From: DASPNM01 sp035626515
Lineage (GTDB): Bacteria > Bacteroidota > Bacteroidia > Chitinophagales > Chitinophagaceae
Assembly: GCA_035626515.1 (NCBI GenBank)
Contig: DASPNM010000019.1
Span: forward strand, 248,001-312,000
DNA: 64,000 nt
Direction of reading: 5' to 3'
Below the pieces are notes generated by a model. The model saw only the letters and a program-made list of their open reading frames with translations. It had not been told where the DNA came from and did no database searches. How positions within the stretch are numbered: position 1 is the stretch's first letter; each line of letters begins with the position of its first letter. The position numbers were made by a program, and so were the translations under genes. Shown here piece by piece: positions 1 to 8,242 of this stretch.

Positions 1-708
1 CTCCGGACGAGGATGCAGCTTCAGCAGCCATTGCAGCCCCCATCTTGCTTCGTCGAGCACATCGGCGATTCCGTTTTTTCCTTCCAAACCGTTAGCCTGC
101 TTCGTGTCCGAAAACACGGAAGGAAAATCGCGGAATGCCATCAGCAGGTGATACGTTGCATTCGCGCTGGTTGGAACGTATTTGAGGTAATCGCTTGCGT
201 CGTGCCATCCCCCGACTGCATCGATGCGCGTACTGTCAGGTATCCCTGCTTTTTGCCCGTAGACCACATAGCCATCATAGGTGTGGCAACTGTCTTTCAG
301 GAATGGATTGAATCCACACCGCTGTTGGCGCAGGTAACGCAGGCAAAAATCTGCGGTTCCTTCGTATACATCCGTGCCGATCCGGAATTCCGGGGAACGT
401 TCGGCTCCGGCCCTTAGGTAATAGCGCCCCGGCCGCCGGTATGCTGAAAAATCAAGTCGCGCGGTTTGCAGAAAGGGTCCGTAGGCTCCGAATGACTGGC
501 CGGTTTTTCCTCCAAAAACCGTCTTGCCCGAGTTCGCGTCGACCAGTTCCCAGTTGAGGAGCGGGGCTGGATCCTTGCTGCACCACACCGCCTGTTTCAA
601 CCCTTTGGGCGTATAGCCGAGCTGGTTAATGCGGATCCACGCCCGGGTGGGTTCGGTGGTTGGAAGCAAAAGCCAAAAGCAGAGGCAACAAAGCAGTCCG
701 GTCCGCAT
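1..708 (-). CDS. Glycoside hydrolase family 9 protein, N-terminal part (cut by the window edge)
   Basis: An open frame of 236 codons starts at ATG 708 and runs off the left edge. It begins with a hydrophobic signal peptide (about residues 1-16). An N-terminal immunoglobulin-like domain of the CelD_N type follows (RINQLGYTPKGLKQAVW near residue 30). The start of a GH9 catalytic domain comes next: GGWHDASDYLKYV at 166-178 carries the two aspartates (D170, D173) of the family's GGWHDAGDY motif. GH9 enzymes are inverting endoglucanases or exo-acting glucosidases, and this one is probably secreted to the periplasm or cell surface. Substrate cannot be told without the rest of the catalytic domain. 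The gene is divergent from the hydrolase gene at 757. Confidence 0.88.
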   Translation of the reverse strand, partial: MRTGLLCCLCFWLLLPTTEPTRAWIRINQLGYTPKGLKQAVWCSKDPAPLLNWELVDANSGKTVFGGKTGQSFGAYGPFLQTARLDFSAYRRPGRYYLRAGAERSPEFRIGTDVYEGTADFCLRYLRQQRCGFNPFLKDSCHTYDGYVVYGQKAGIPDSTRIDAVGGWHDASDYLKYVPTSANATYHLLMAFRDFPSVFSDTKQANGLEGKNGIADVLDEARWGLQWLLKLHPRPE

Positions 709-756
709 GCGGGTAAGTTACAAACAATCTAACTTCGGGCCCTTTCAAATGAAGTC

Positions 757-1761
757 ATGAAACTGATCAGTTATGTCAAGGAAGAAAGAGAACAGCTCGG
801 AGTGCTGGTAAACGGAATGGTGTATGACATGGACGTACTGCACCCGGATCTCCCGAACAGCATGAACATGTTTCTGAATTACTGGGACGACGCGTTTCCG
901 GTGGCCCAGGCGGGGGAGCTGATGTTGCGGGAAGGCTCGCGGACCAGCAATCGCGGAGTGCCGTTATCCGATTTGGAGCTGCTGGCTCCTGTTCCCTTTC
1001 CGAGCTCCTGTCGCGACGGATATGCGTTCCGCCAGCACGTCGCCGCTGCACGGCGCAATCGCAAGATGGACATGATTCCCGAGTTCGACCAGTACCCGGT
1101 GTTTTATTTCACCAACCATCACAGCATCCGCGGGCCCGGCGAAGTGCGTTGCATGCCCGATCATTTCGAAAAGCTGGACTTCGAGCTTGAAGTGGCGATC
1201 GTTGTTGCGCGGCACGGGAGAAATATACGGGCTGAAGAAGCCGACGCTTACATCGGCGGACTGATGATCATGAATGATCTCAGCGCCCGCCGCCTCCAGA
1301 TGGAAGAAATGCTGCTCAACCTCGGTCCCGCGAAAGGAAAAGATTTCGCTACGATTCTCGGACCATGGCTCGTAACACGGGACGAGCTGAACGAATTTGA
1401 AATTTCTCCGAAAGAGGGGCATACCGGAAAAAGTTGGAACCTGACGATGCGCTGTCGCGTGAACGGGGTTCAGGTGAGTGAAGGCAACCTGGGGGACATG
1501 GACTGGACATTTGCCGAGATACTTGAGCGCGCTTCGTATGGAGTGGATCTTTATCCCGGGGATGTGATCGGCAGCGGCACCGTGGGCACGGGCTGCTTTC
1601 TTGAACTGAACGGCACAGGCAGGCTGAACGATCCCGAATATACGGAGCAATGGCTGCAGCCTAATGACGTTGTCGAGATGGAAGTCGATCAGCTGGGAGT
1701 GCTGACGAATACCATCCTTGCCGACGAATCCGACTGGAGCATTCTGCGACGGAAAAAATGA
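757..1761 (+). CDS. Fumarylacetoacetate hydrolase family protein
   Basis: A protein of 334 residues matching the FAH superfamily. The metal-binding pattern is visible: DFELEV gives E143 and E145, and MNDLSAR gives D174. The core motifs GPWLVTRDEL and GDVIGSGTVGTGC follow. FAH enzymes cleave carbon-carbon bonds in acylpyruvates. The closest role would be fumarylacetoacetate cleavage, the last step of tyrosine catabolism, but family members with other substrates look alike. A weak -7 box TAACTTCG lies at 730-737, 19 bases before the ATG. No other tyrosine-degradation gene is adjacent, so the substrate stays open. Confidence 0.87.
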   Translation: MKLISYVKEEREQLGVLVNGMVYDMDVLHPDLPNSMNMFLNYWDDAFPVAQAGELMLREGSRTSNRGVPLSDLELLAPVPFPSSCRDGYAFRQHVAAARRNRKMDMIPEFDQYPVFYFTNHHSIRGPGEVRCMPDHFEKLDFELEVAIVVARHGRNIRAEEADAYIGGLMIMNDLSARRLQMEEMLLNLGPAKGKDFATILGPWLVTRDELNEFEISPKEGHTGKSWNLTMRCRVNGVQVSEGNLGDMDWTFAEILERASYGVDLYPGDVIGSGTVGTGCFLELNGTGRLNDPEYTEQWLQPNDVVEMEVDQLGVLTNTILADESDWSILRRKK

Positions 1762-1782
1762 GCTGCAGCCAAATCCCTGGTT

Positions 1783-2487
1783 TTAGATTACCTGTCGTGT
1801 TGTTTTCTTCACCGTAGCCTTGCCCTTGTTGTGGACTTTGCCGAGGAAGGAATCCTTCACCTTCAGAGCTTTCTCTGCATTTACCGTTGCGGACCCCACT
1901 CCGTTGTTATCTACCTCCATCGACTGAACGACAAAGTCACCGGCCTGGATGCTGCCTACGCTATTCGTCCGGATCACCGCCTTATCGGCGCTGCCGCGGA
2001 GCCGAACGGAACCCACGCTCTGGTTTTCGAGGTCGAGAGATTTTAGTTTCAGACTGAGATCAACGGAGCCGACGCTGCGGTTGTGAAACTTCAAATCGGA
2101 AAAGTTCAGCTCCTCATCGGAAGAAGTTCCTCCTACCATGGCGAGGGTCAGCTTTTTCAGGGAGCGGAACGTAACGTAGACCTTCATTTTCTTTTTACTG
2201 TTGAAGCTGACATCCTTTTTCATCCGTATTTCGAGAGCGCCTCCTTCATTCTTCACTTCGAAGAGATCCATCAGGTTGTCTTCGGCCTCGATTTTCACCT
2301 GCTCTCTTGCTCCCTGCGACAGCTGCAGGTGAAATACGCCGGCAGCGTTCAGCTCATCAAAGGACGAGACCGGGAATTCGCGGATGATCAGGTTACCACT
2401 GCCTTCGATCTTCGGACGGTCGTTCTGGGCGAGCACTGCTCCGGAGGTGAAAAGCGCGAGCGCAACGGGAAAAAACATCTTTCTCAT
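1783..2487 (-). CDS. GIN-domain (DUF2807) putative adhesin-like secreted protein
   Basis: The start is taken at ATG 2487, which gives 234 residues beginning with a clear signal peptide ending in VLAQ. The open frame extends further upstream but without signal-peptide character. The rest resembles the GIN domain (DUF2807): right-handed beta-helix-like repeats with recurring SVGSV and NSVGSI turns, preceded by FPVSSFDELNAAGVFHLQL. Such proteins are common in Bacteroidota and are exported, but their function is unknown. The C-terminus is lysine-rich. A small palindrome TTCGT-AGA-ACGAA lies at 2520-2532 in the upstream region. Confidence 0.85.
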   Translation of the reverse strand: MRKMFFPVALALFTSGAVLAQNDRPKIEGSGNLIIREFPVSSFDELNAAGVFHLQLSQGAREQVKIEAEDNLMDLFEVKNEGGALEIRMKKDVSFNSKKKMKVYVTFRSLKKLTLAMVGGTSSDEELNFSDLKFHNRSVGSVDLSLKLKSLDLENQSVGSVRLRGSADKAVIRTNSVGSIQAGDFVVQSMEVDNNGVGSATVNAEKALKVKDSFLGKVHNKGKATVKKTTRQVI

Positions 2488-2655
2488 GATTAGGGTTTTT
2501 AGTTCAGGAAACGAAAACATTCGTAGAACGAAAATCTCAATGATTTTGTTACACCCGACCTCAAAACGTACGGAAGGCCGCATTCCCGCTTGAAAGGCTT
2601 ACCTGTTGGATGGACGCGGCCTGTCTTTTTTCGTCGCAGCGGGAGCCACGCGGCT

Positions 2656-2663
2656 TATTTTTG
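2656..2663 (+). promoter_or_regulatory. -7 promoter box TATTTTTG of the flavin reductase gene
   Basis: An exact match to the Bacteroidota consensus TAnnTTTG ends four bases before ATG 2668. Transcription should start at or next to the A of the start codon, so the mRNA is predicted to be leaderless. This also argues against any start upstream of 2668. Confidence 0.6.
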
Positions 2664-2667
2664 TTAC

Positions 2668-3549
2668 ATGGTATTTGACCTCCAGGAACTGAAGGTTGCG
2701 GAACGGCAATATTACCTTCAGCACGTGATCGCTCCGCGGCCGATCTGTTTTGCTTCCACTGTAGACAGGGCCGGACAGGTGAACCTGAGTCCCTTTAGTT
2801 TCTTTAATTTGTTTTCCTCCAATCCGCCGGTGGCTATTTTTTCTCCGGCACGCCGCATTCGGGACAACAGCACCAAACACACGTTGCAGAATTTGAAAGA
2901 AGTGCCGGAGGTGGTGATCAACATCGTGACTTACGACATGGTACAGCAGGCCTCGCTGGCCAGCTGCGAATACCCGAAAGGGGTGAACGAATTTGAAAAA
3001 GCCGGATTCACCGCAATTCCCTCAGTGAAGGTTCAGCCGCCAAGAGTGGCGGAAAGCAAGGCTCAGATGGAATGCAGGGTGATGGAGATAAAACCGCTGG
3101 GAGATCAGGGCGGGGCGGGCAACCTGGTGATCTGCGAAATCCTGTTGCTGCATATCGACGACACGCTGCTTGATGGAGAGAAAAAGCTGGACCAGCGAAA
3201 GCTCCAACATGTGGCAAGACTGGGGGCAGACTGGTACTGCCGTGTGGATGAGAACACCCTGTTCATCGTGCCCAAGCCAAACGTGGAACTGGGGATCGGG
3301 GTAGACGCCCTTCCGGAATCAGTCCGCCGCAGTCGCGTGCTCACCGGAAACCACCTTGGCATGCTCGCCAACGTAAATGAATTTCCTGTTATCGATCCTG
3401 CTTTCAAAGATCCGCGTCTCCGTGAGATCATTCAATATTTCTCCGTAAATCCGGAAGAAATGGAAAGGGAACTGCACCAGTACGCGAAACATCTGCTGGA
3501 CGCGGGGAGAGTGCGGGATGCCTGGCAGGTGCTCCTTGCCGGCAGCTAG
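2668..3549 (+). CDS. Flavin reductase family protein (FMN-binding split barrel)
   Basis: A protein of 293 residues. The start ATG 2668 is chosen because the -7 box lies just upstream and because MVFDLQEL begins the recognisable domain. The N-terminal half is a flavin-reductase-like split barrel: RPICFASTVDRAGQVNLSPFSFFN is followed by NPPVAIFSPA, where FMN would bind. The C-terminal 100 residues (from about RLGADWYCR) form an extension seen in the Bacteroidota members. The family reduces or carries FMN and often supplies it to a partner oxygenase, but no oxygenase is adjacent. It converges on the next gene with two bases between the stop codons. Confidence 0.86.
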   Translation: MVFDLQELKVAERQYYLQHVIAPRPICFASTVDRAGQVNLSPFSFFNLFSSNPPVAIFSPARRIRDNSTKHTLQNLKEVPEVVINIVTYDMVQQASLASCEYPKGVNEFEKAGFTAIPSVKVQPPRVAESKAQMECRVMEIKPLGDQGGAGNLVICEILLLHIDDTLLDGEKKLDQRKLQHVARLGADWYCRVDENTLFIVPKPNVELGIGVDALPESVRRSRVLTGNHLGMLANVNEFPVIDPAFKDPRLREIIQYFSVNPEEMERELHQYAKHLLDAGRVRDAWQVLLAGS

Positions 3550-3551
3550 TT

Positions 3552-4169
3552 TTAGCGCCGTCCAAAGAATTCTGAAACGAACCTGCGCACATTTTTCCGG
3601 ACTGCTTCGAAGCTGTGTTCTTTTTTCCCAACTACATCGGGACCGAATTGTATCCGAAAGCTCGCCGTTGTGCTGCGGCTCGTAAAATAATGGCAGTCGA
3701 GGATTGTTGTATCAGAAGCTGCTCCTTCCGGGCCCAAAAGGCGGTACTTCACTTCCGTGCAGAGATCATATTTCGTAATATAGCGCGTGCGGCCTTCACT
3801 GTCCTGGGATTCTGACTCCCCGCTTTCTTCAAAGCGGACGTCCAGCGTATCCACGACCAGCACAATAGCCTCGGTTTCGCGCGAGAAGCCCGAAGCGTCT
3901 GAATGGTCTGCCGCTACGGTCACCTCCCAGCCTTTCCATGTCAGTTCCTCTTTCAGCATCGTTTTCAGGCTGTCGGTCAGCTCTGCATATAGCAATCGTT
4001 TTGATTTCCGGACATCAAGCTTCATGGGATGGAAATTGCTCACAACAATGATGCTGGTGTCCGGTGATGCGTTTCCGATTCCAACATTTTCATGCAAAGC
4101 CGGTGCGCCCAACCAACCCTGAGCCAGGATCGGGGAAAGGAAGACCATTCCGGCAAGCCTCTTTCTCAT
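3552..4169 (-). CDS. Hypothetical exported protein
   Basis: A 205-residue protein with a likely signal peptide at residues 1-22. I do not recognise a family. The body is mixed alpha/beta in look, with an amphipathic segment around SKRLLYAELTDSLKTMLKEEL, which recalls small Bacteroidota proteins that build a fibrillar or lipoprotein-like fold, but no motif supports a function. It is transcribed divergently from the lipoprotein at 4293. The start lies six bases from a TACCTTGT box at 4176-4183, on the edge of the regulatory element that recurs at 9284. Confidence 0.7.
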   Translation of the reverse strand: MRKRLAGMVFLSPILAQGWLGAPALHENVGIGNASPDTSIIVVSNFHPMKLDVRKSKRLLYAELTDSLKTMLKEELTWKGWEVTVAADHSDASGFSRETEAIVLVVDTLDVRFEESGESESQDSEGRTRYITKYDLCTEVKYRLLGPEGAASDTTILDCHYFTSRSTTASFRIQFGPDVVGKKEHSFEAVRKNVRRFVSEFFGRR

Positions 4170-4197
4170 TTGGCGACAAGGTACTAAACGTCGGCAG

Positions 4198-4244
4198 TTG
4201 CGAAAAATGCAAATCGCTCGCCTGGCGACGCGAAATTCAATTCC
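4198..4244 (+). promoter_or_regulatory. Two-part upstream element, copy A
   Basis: TTGCGAAAAATGCAAAT (4198-4214), a 15-base spacer containing the inverted repeat TCGCC-T-GGCGA, then GCGAAATTCA (4230-4239). Copy B at 9284 matches 15 of 17 bases in the left box and all 10 in the right box, with the same 15-base spacer. In both copies exactly 25 bases separate the right box from a -7-like box. I infer a shared operator or upstream promoter element. Confidence 0.55.
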
Positions 4245-4264
4245 AAAGCGGACCCATCTGTTGA

Positions 4265-4272
4265 TAGTTTAG
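4265..4272 (+). promoter_or_regulatory. Probable -7 box TAGTTTAG of the 4293 operon
   Basis: A near match to TAnnTTTG, 20 bases before ATG 4293. On its own it is weak. Its position relative to the upstream element is the same as that of TACCTTGC (9351-9358) relative to copy B. Confidence 0.4.
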
Positions 4273-4292
4273 GACCTGTTAAACGTGGAGCC

Positions 4293-4919
4293 ATGAAATC
4301 TTTTACGATGCTTTTTGCCATCCTGATAGCGCTTTCCTGCAGGAAGGCGGATATCGCGGGGTCCGACAGCCATAATGTAGAGATTTACGAATATGGCACG
4401 GGGCGGCCGGTAGGCGGAGTGACAATAAATCTGTTCAAGTGCGGCTATTTTGACTATCTGTACGGCTGTACACAAAACGCCCTCCTGGCCAGTTACAGCA
4501 CGAACAACGAAGGTGTAGCAAGAGTTTCCGGTGAACATTATTTACAGGCCACGCGGGGTATGGAGGCGCTGAAGAGCGGTTATTGGACGCAGGAGGTGGG
4601 CAAAGGCCGCAACGAAATCTGTCCGGAAGCCAGGATCCGCATCAACATGAACTGCGCAAACAATTATCCCCCCGGAAAGTGGTTATACATCGCAAATGTT
4701 GAGGAGAGGCTGCTTCTTACTAATAATCTCGGAACTTACGTCTACAGCAGTAACCGGCTCGTAGACACCACGGTAGAGGTGCGGGCATTTGGAAACCAAA
4801 ACAACAGGTTGCGATGGATGGTAGCTGATCATGGCGGATATATTGTTCATCATTCAGGCAGCCTGGCGCCCGTCCACGTGGCAGGAGGCAATACGGTGAC
4901 CGTGAATCTGAGTTATTGA
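4293..4919 (+). CDS. Hypothetical lipoprotein
   Basis: A protein of 208 residues. The N-terminus MKSFTMLFAILIALSC has a lipobox (C16) directly after the hydrophobic stretch, so it should be a lipoprotein. The stretch VEIYEYGTGRPVGGVTINLFKC followed by SYSTNNEGVARV resembles a carboxypeptidase-regulatory or transthyretin-like beta-sandwich of the kind that starts many Bacteroidota surface lipoproteins. The C-terminal half is beta-rich and unassigned. It is the first gene of a four-gene run (4293, 4978, 5384, 5797) of small exported proteins. Confidence 0.75.
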   Translation: MKSFTMLFAILIALSCRKADIAGSDSHNVEIYEYGTGRPVGGVTINLFKCGYFDYLYGCTQNALLASYSTNNEGVARVSGEHYLQATRGMEALKSGYWTQEVGKGRNEICPEARIRINMNCANNYPPGKWLYIANVEERLLLTNNLGTYVYSSNRLVDTTVEVRAFGNQNNRLRWMVADHGGYIVHHSGSLAPVHVAGGNTVTVNLSY

Positions 4920-4977
4920 GCAGCATAAACACATCTTATCCGATGAGTCAACAACCCTATCACCTAAAACATCAAAC

Positions 4978-5370
4978 ATGAAAAAGCTAGTTGCATTGTT
5001 CCTTCTCGTTTCGCTGACCAACGTCGCCTTCTCGCAGCAACCGCTCAGCGGTGCGCCGACGAGCGAGGAGCTTCTGCAAAAAAGCAAATCGCAAAAAACC
5101 ATCGCCTGGGTCCTGGTTGGAGGTGGCGTTGCTCTGGCCGGCGGTGCCGTACTCTGGGCCGGTTCAGACTGGTACAGCAACGGGCCGGACGTCATGGCCG
5201 TGGCAGCGGGTGCGTCGGTCTTAACCAGCATTCCATTTTTCATCGCATCCTCTCGAAACCGCAGAAAAGCGGCGACGGTCAGCTTCCGAATCGAACGATT
5301 GCCGGAAATATTAACCCAACGCGCCACCCTCTCATCCGTGAGTTTGAACATTCCATTGAATGGGCGATAA
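4978..5370 (+). CDS. Small exported membrane protein, paralog of the next gene
   Basis: 130 residues with a signal peptide (MKKLVALFLLVSLTNVAFSQ), then KSKSQKTIAWVLVGGG leading into two hydrophobic glycine/alanine-rich segments, then a basic RNRRKA turn and a beta-like tail. The arrangement and short motifs (KSK-Q, SIPFFIAS--NRRKA) are repeated in the product of 5384, so the two are tandem duplicates. The function is unknown. The end overlaps the upstream part of the next gene's region without overlapping its chosen start. Confidence 0.78.
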   Translation: MKKLVALFLLVSLTNVAFSQQPLSGAPTSEELLQKSKSQKTIAWVLVGGGVALAGGAVLWAGSDWYSNGPDVMAVAAGASVLTSIPFFIASSRNRRKAATVSFRIERLPEILTQRATLSSVSLNIPLNGR

Positions 5371-5383
5371 AAAGCATATACAC

Positions 5384-5800
5384 ATGAAGAGGCTTTTGCT
5401 GGTGGCGGTTTTGAGCTGCCTGGTGCGCACACTGCCGGCGCAGCAGGATTCCCAGGCGGCGGCTTATTATTATAAAAAAAGCAAAACGCAGCGCGGAGTT
5501 GGAATTGCCTTGCTTGCGTCTGGAGCTGCCGCGTTCACTGTTGGCGCAGCGATTTGGATGAACGGGTTCGCTGATGGATTGGATTTCAGCAATCCCGGCG
5601 CGGAATCAGTCGGCATGGATACCGGCGAGGTCGTGATGATCCTGGGAGCGGTTACTGCGGGAAGCGGTGTTCCTTTCCTTATTTCCGCTGGGGTGAACCG
5701 AAAAAAGGCAATGCGGCTCTCCGGGGAATTACGGTCGGTAAGGGTCTCGCCGGACAAACGAGTAACAATTCCTTCACTCACTTTGAAATTAGACTTATGA
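5384..5800 (+). CDS. Small exported membrane protein, paralog of the preceding gene
   Basis: 138 residues from ATG 5384, which begins a signal peptide ending LPAQ. An upstream in-frame ATG at 5360 would overlap the previous gene and add a charged stretch before the signal, so it is not preferred. KKSKTQRGVGIALLASG and GVPFLISAGVNRKKA mirror the preceding protein. Two hydrophobic segments separated by a short loop suggest a membrane hairpin. The stop codon overlaps the next start (ATGA), which points to translational coupling. Confidence 0.78.
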   Translation: MKRLLLVAVLSCLVRTLPAQQDSQAAAYYYKKSKTQRGVGIALLASGAAAFTVGAAIWMNGFADGLDFSNPGAESVGMDTGEVVMILGAVTAGSGVPFLISAGVNRKKAMRLSGELRSVRVSPDKRVTIPSLTLKLDL

Positions 5801-6219
5801 GAAAAATGCTCATCGCAATTTGCATCATGGCGCTTCTGGCATCGTGCAAGAAAGACGCCGAGACGTGCACTTTAAGCACGTCCGCTGTGTCAGCCACGTA
5901 TGAGATAACAGCAGTCCGCTATAAGGCCAGTCCTTCTTCCTCGGAAGTGGATTATTACAACCAGTTCTTTCCTGACCCATGCCAGCGGGATGATCGCATC
6001 ACGCTGAACAGCAACGGGACCTACATTATGACTGATGCCGGTGTGGCCTGCACGCCGCCTGGCGACGATAACGGCACTTGGTCTCTCAGCGGGAACACCA
6101 TGACGATTGACGGAGAGGCCACGAACGTGGACAATTTCAATTGCAGCACGCTCACGATTTCGATCAGTGACGTGAACACCCCGGGCGACCGTCTGATCCT
6201 GGTATTGACCCGCAGGTAA
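5797..6219 (+). CDS. Lipocalin-like lipoprotein
   Basis: 140 residues with a lipoprotein signal (MALLASCKK, C17). The body has the look of a lipocalin-like domain common in Bacteroidota lipoproteins: TLNSNGTYIM, then GTWSLSGNTMTIDG, then LTISISDVN at the end. The role is unknown, and ligand binding is only suggested by the fold. It is the last gene of the 4293 run and overlaps the previous gene by four bases. It converges on the DUF4197 gene. Confidence 0.78.
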   Translation: MRKMLIAICIMALLASCKKDAETCTLSTSAVSATYEITAVRYKASPSSSEVDYYNQFFPDPCQRDDRITLNSNGTYIMTDAGVACTPPGDDNGTWSLSGNTMTIDGEATNVDNFNCSTLTISISDVNTPGDRLILVLTRR

Positions 6220-6226
6220 ACAGAAG

Positions 6227-6925
6227 TTAACGACTGACGGCTCCGAAGACTTTTCTCAGGATCTCCGTTGTGCGTGCCACCGGGTTTTCGCGGATGTTTG
6301 CCTCTTCAATGGCAATGCGGTCAAATAGCGCGTCGACCGCTTTTCCTACGACATAACTCGGCAGATCCGGGTTGATCTTTTTGAAAGTGGTCGGGAAATT
6401 ATTGTATGTGTTCACGATATCCGCATAGTAACGCGTGGCGTTCAGCTTGTCGAGCGAGTTTTTGACCACCGGCGAAAAAGCGGCGATCAGCTTATCAGTT
6501 GTCTTTTGACGGAAATATTGTGTCGCCGCATCCCTGGGTCCCCTCACAATGTTGATCGCATCGGCGATCGTCATCTCTTTGATCGCGTCTACGAAGATCG
6601 GTTTGGCGAATCCAACCGCATCTTCCGCGGCGCGGTTGATTTGCAGGATGGCGCGGTCCACCTGGGCGCCCAGCCCCACACTGCGCAGCGCGGTTTCGAT
6701 CCGCTGCGCGTCCGGCGGGAGAAAAAGCTTGTAAGCTTCGTTTCCAAAAAAGCCGTCGGTGCGATGGAGGAAGCTAACGCCTTTGCCCGTACCCTGTTCG
6801 AGGGCCTGCCGGATCGCCGTGGCCGCTTCGGCTTCGGAAAACGGTCCGGTGGGAAGATTCGATAGTGTGTCGCAGGAAGTGACGGTAAAGCTGAGTGCAA
6901 CTGCCGCTGCCAAATGCCTGATCAT
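6227..6925 (-). CDS. DUF4197 domain-containing lipoprotein
   Basis: 232 residues from ATG 6925, which gives a lipoprotein signal (TVTSC, C18). The rest matches DUF4197: EAATAIRQALEQGTGKGVSFL at the start of the mature part, then FLPPDAQRIETALRSVG, ATQYFRQKTTDKL and IRENPVARTTEILRKVFG at the end. DUF4197 proteins are periplasmic or outer-membrane-anchored helical proteins of unknown function. The open frame continues 27 codons upstream, but without a signal peptide, so the later start is preferred. Confidence 0.87.
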   Translation of the reverse strand: MIRHLAAAVALSFTVTSCDTLSNLPTGPFSEAEAATAIRQALEQGTGKGVSFLHRTDGFFGNEAYKLFLPPDAQRIETALRSVGLGAQVDRAILQINRAAEDAVGFAKPIFVDAIKEMTIADAINIVRGPRDAATQYFRQKTTDKLIAAFSPVVKNSLDKLNATRYYADIVNTYNNFPTTFKKINPDLPSYVVGKAVDALFDRIAIEEANIRENPVARTTEILRKVFGAVSR

Positions 6926-7022
6926 ACCTGTTTTTTTCAAATTTGACCAAAATACCTGCCAAAAGGTTGGGTGGTTGCGGCTTCGTAACGATTCTTTGTG
7001 AGGCATGGCTGGAAAACCCGGG

Positions 7023-7099
7023 AGTCAGAAGACGGAAGTCAGAAGACGCGTCTCTGATTTCGCTCTTCGCATTCTCCCCGGAAGTCGGAAGTCAGAAGA
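7023..7099. repeat. AGTCAGAAG-type low-complexity repeat
   Basis: Three imperfect copies of GAAGTCAGAAGA: two in tandem at 7023-7048 and one at 7087-7098. The same wording recurs at 27404-27440 and 27741-27782, always between genes. Confidence 0.6.
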
Positions 7100-7157
7100 T
7101 TTTCCGGCCAGCCTTCGGGCGTTCGTTGTTCGATGTTCAGCTAACGGGATGCGGATT

Positions 7158-7200
7158 TAACCACGGCGGGCACGGCGGAACACAGCGAGAACACGCTCTC
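7158..7200. repeat. AACCACGGCGGGCACGG-type intergenic repeat
   Basis: The stretch from AACCACGGCGGGCACGGCGG through ACACAGCGAGAACAC has a period of about nine bases. It looks like a decayed copy of the dispersed ACCACAGAGGCACAGAG element found in many bacterial genomes. Confidence 0.4.
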
Positions 7201-7225
7201 TGCACTCTTTCCATTTTAGCCCGCT

Positions 7226-8227
7226 TCAGACTTTAAGGGTTTCTTTGCGCCTTTCGATCCGTTCCCGCATTCTGCGGAAATAGCGACCTCGCTCTTTTTC
7301 GCTCACCTCGCTGATGAGCGTGGAGCGCTTGATCAGATTCTGGACATAATTCTCGTAGTTGTCGCAGTAATCCATGTTGCGTGTCATCATGTAGTTAATG
7401 GCCGTGTGTGGCACTCCGGCAATGCGCGACTGGTCGAGCACGATGAGCATGCTGTTGTCCTGGAGCACGAATTCATTGAAGTACATGTTGTATTTCCCGG
7501 CAGGCTTTTTCCCGGGATCGGTGATCAGGTATTTATAACCCGCCCGCGCCTGGCCTTCCAGGTGGTCCAGTACCCGCTCCATTTCTTCATACAGCCGGAA
7601 GGCATCTTTTTCCGACTGGAACCGGTCGTTGTCCAGATAATACTCTATCTGGTGCAGCGTGGAATTCCAGCTTTCAATGTTCCACAGTTCGTATGAATCC
7701 AGCTGGTTGTAAAGCCCGATGATCTGCATGCCGAGATCGAATAGCTCGTCGGGGTACTCCTCAAAATTGACTTTCTTGTTCCGGAATTCAGGGAAATAGA
7801 TCAGGGTTCCCATCCAAAAGAAATATTTGAAGGCCGCAATCTCACGGGAATTGAAATAGTGAAACAGTGGAGTGTCCTTACAGAGGTAGTATATTTTCTT
7901 TTCCCGAAAGCTGCAATAGTAAACGAGATTATTGACGATACCCTTCAGGTAGGCATCATAGCGATGTGTTTTCGGGTTCAGCAAATTGCCCTGGAACAGG
8001 AAACCTTTCGGCTGGATGTTCATGAGCTCGTCCACCGAAAGCTGGTAATGGGTTGCAATTCTGTAGAGCTCTTCGATCGAGATGGCCTTTTCCCCGCGCA
8101 TCCGCCGGTAGGCACTGTCGGTGCTGATTTCAAGAAGCCGGGCCAGCTCGTCGGCCAGGGACGATTCGCCGGAAACTTTCCGTCTTACGGAGTCGAAAAG
8201 TTGCGATTGCAGTTGCTGCGCATTCAT
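7226..8227 (-). CDS. Helix-turn-helix protein with unknown C-terminal domain (paralog 1)
   Basis: 333 residues. An XRE/BetR-like helix-turn-helix occupies about residues 22-70 (SLADELARLLEIS, AYRRMRGEKAIS, HYQLSVDELMNI). A 260-residue domain follows that is rich in aromatic residues and that I cannot name. It aligns without gaps over the HTH with the protein encoded just upstream (8243-9238), and both end in a conserved KRSTLIS segment followed by a basic tail. The likely job is DNA binding with a sensory C-terminal domain. The 15-base gap to the upstream paralog suggests one transcript. Confidence 0.83.
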   Translation of the reverse strand: MNAQQLQSQLFDSVRRKVSGESSLADELARLLEISTDSAYRRMRGEKAISIEELYRIATHYQLSVDELMNIQPKGFLFQGNLLNPKTHRYDAYLKGIVNNLVYYCSFREKKIYYLCKDTPLFHYFNSREIAAFKYFFWMGTLIYFPEFRNKKVNFEEYPDELFDLGMQIIGLYNQLDSYELWNIESWNSTLHQIEYYLDNDRFQSEKDAFRLYEEMERVLDHLEGQARAGYKYLITDPGKKPAGKYNMYFNEFVLQDNSMLIVLDQSRIAGVPHTAINYMMTRNMDYCDNYENYVQNLIKRSTLISEVSEKERGRYFRRMRERIERRKETLKV

Positions 8228-8242
8228 GAGCGAGTCGTTTGG

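Larger units (their letters stand above)
6926..7225. other. Non-coding gap with low-complexity repeats
   Basis: The gap between the DUF4197 start and the end of the HTH gene has no convincing gene. It holds imperfect direct repeats AGTCAGAAGACG (7023-7048, again in part at 7083-7097). At 7158-7200 an imperfect CACGGCGGG/CACAGCGAG tract resembles the widespread ACCACAGAGG-type intergenic repeat. Confidence 0.6.

Noticed and set aside
964..1650. Long minus-strand open frame opposite the FAH gene
   Set aside because: Antisense to a clear enzyme gene, without domain, signal peptide or promoter.
2520..2532. TTCGT-AGA-ACGAA palindrome upstream of the GIN-domain gene as an operator
   Set aside because: Five-base arms are common by chance, and no second copy or nearby regulator supports it.
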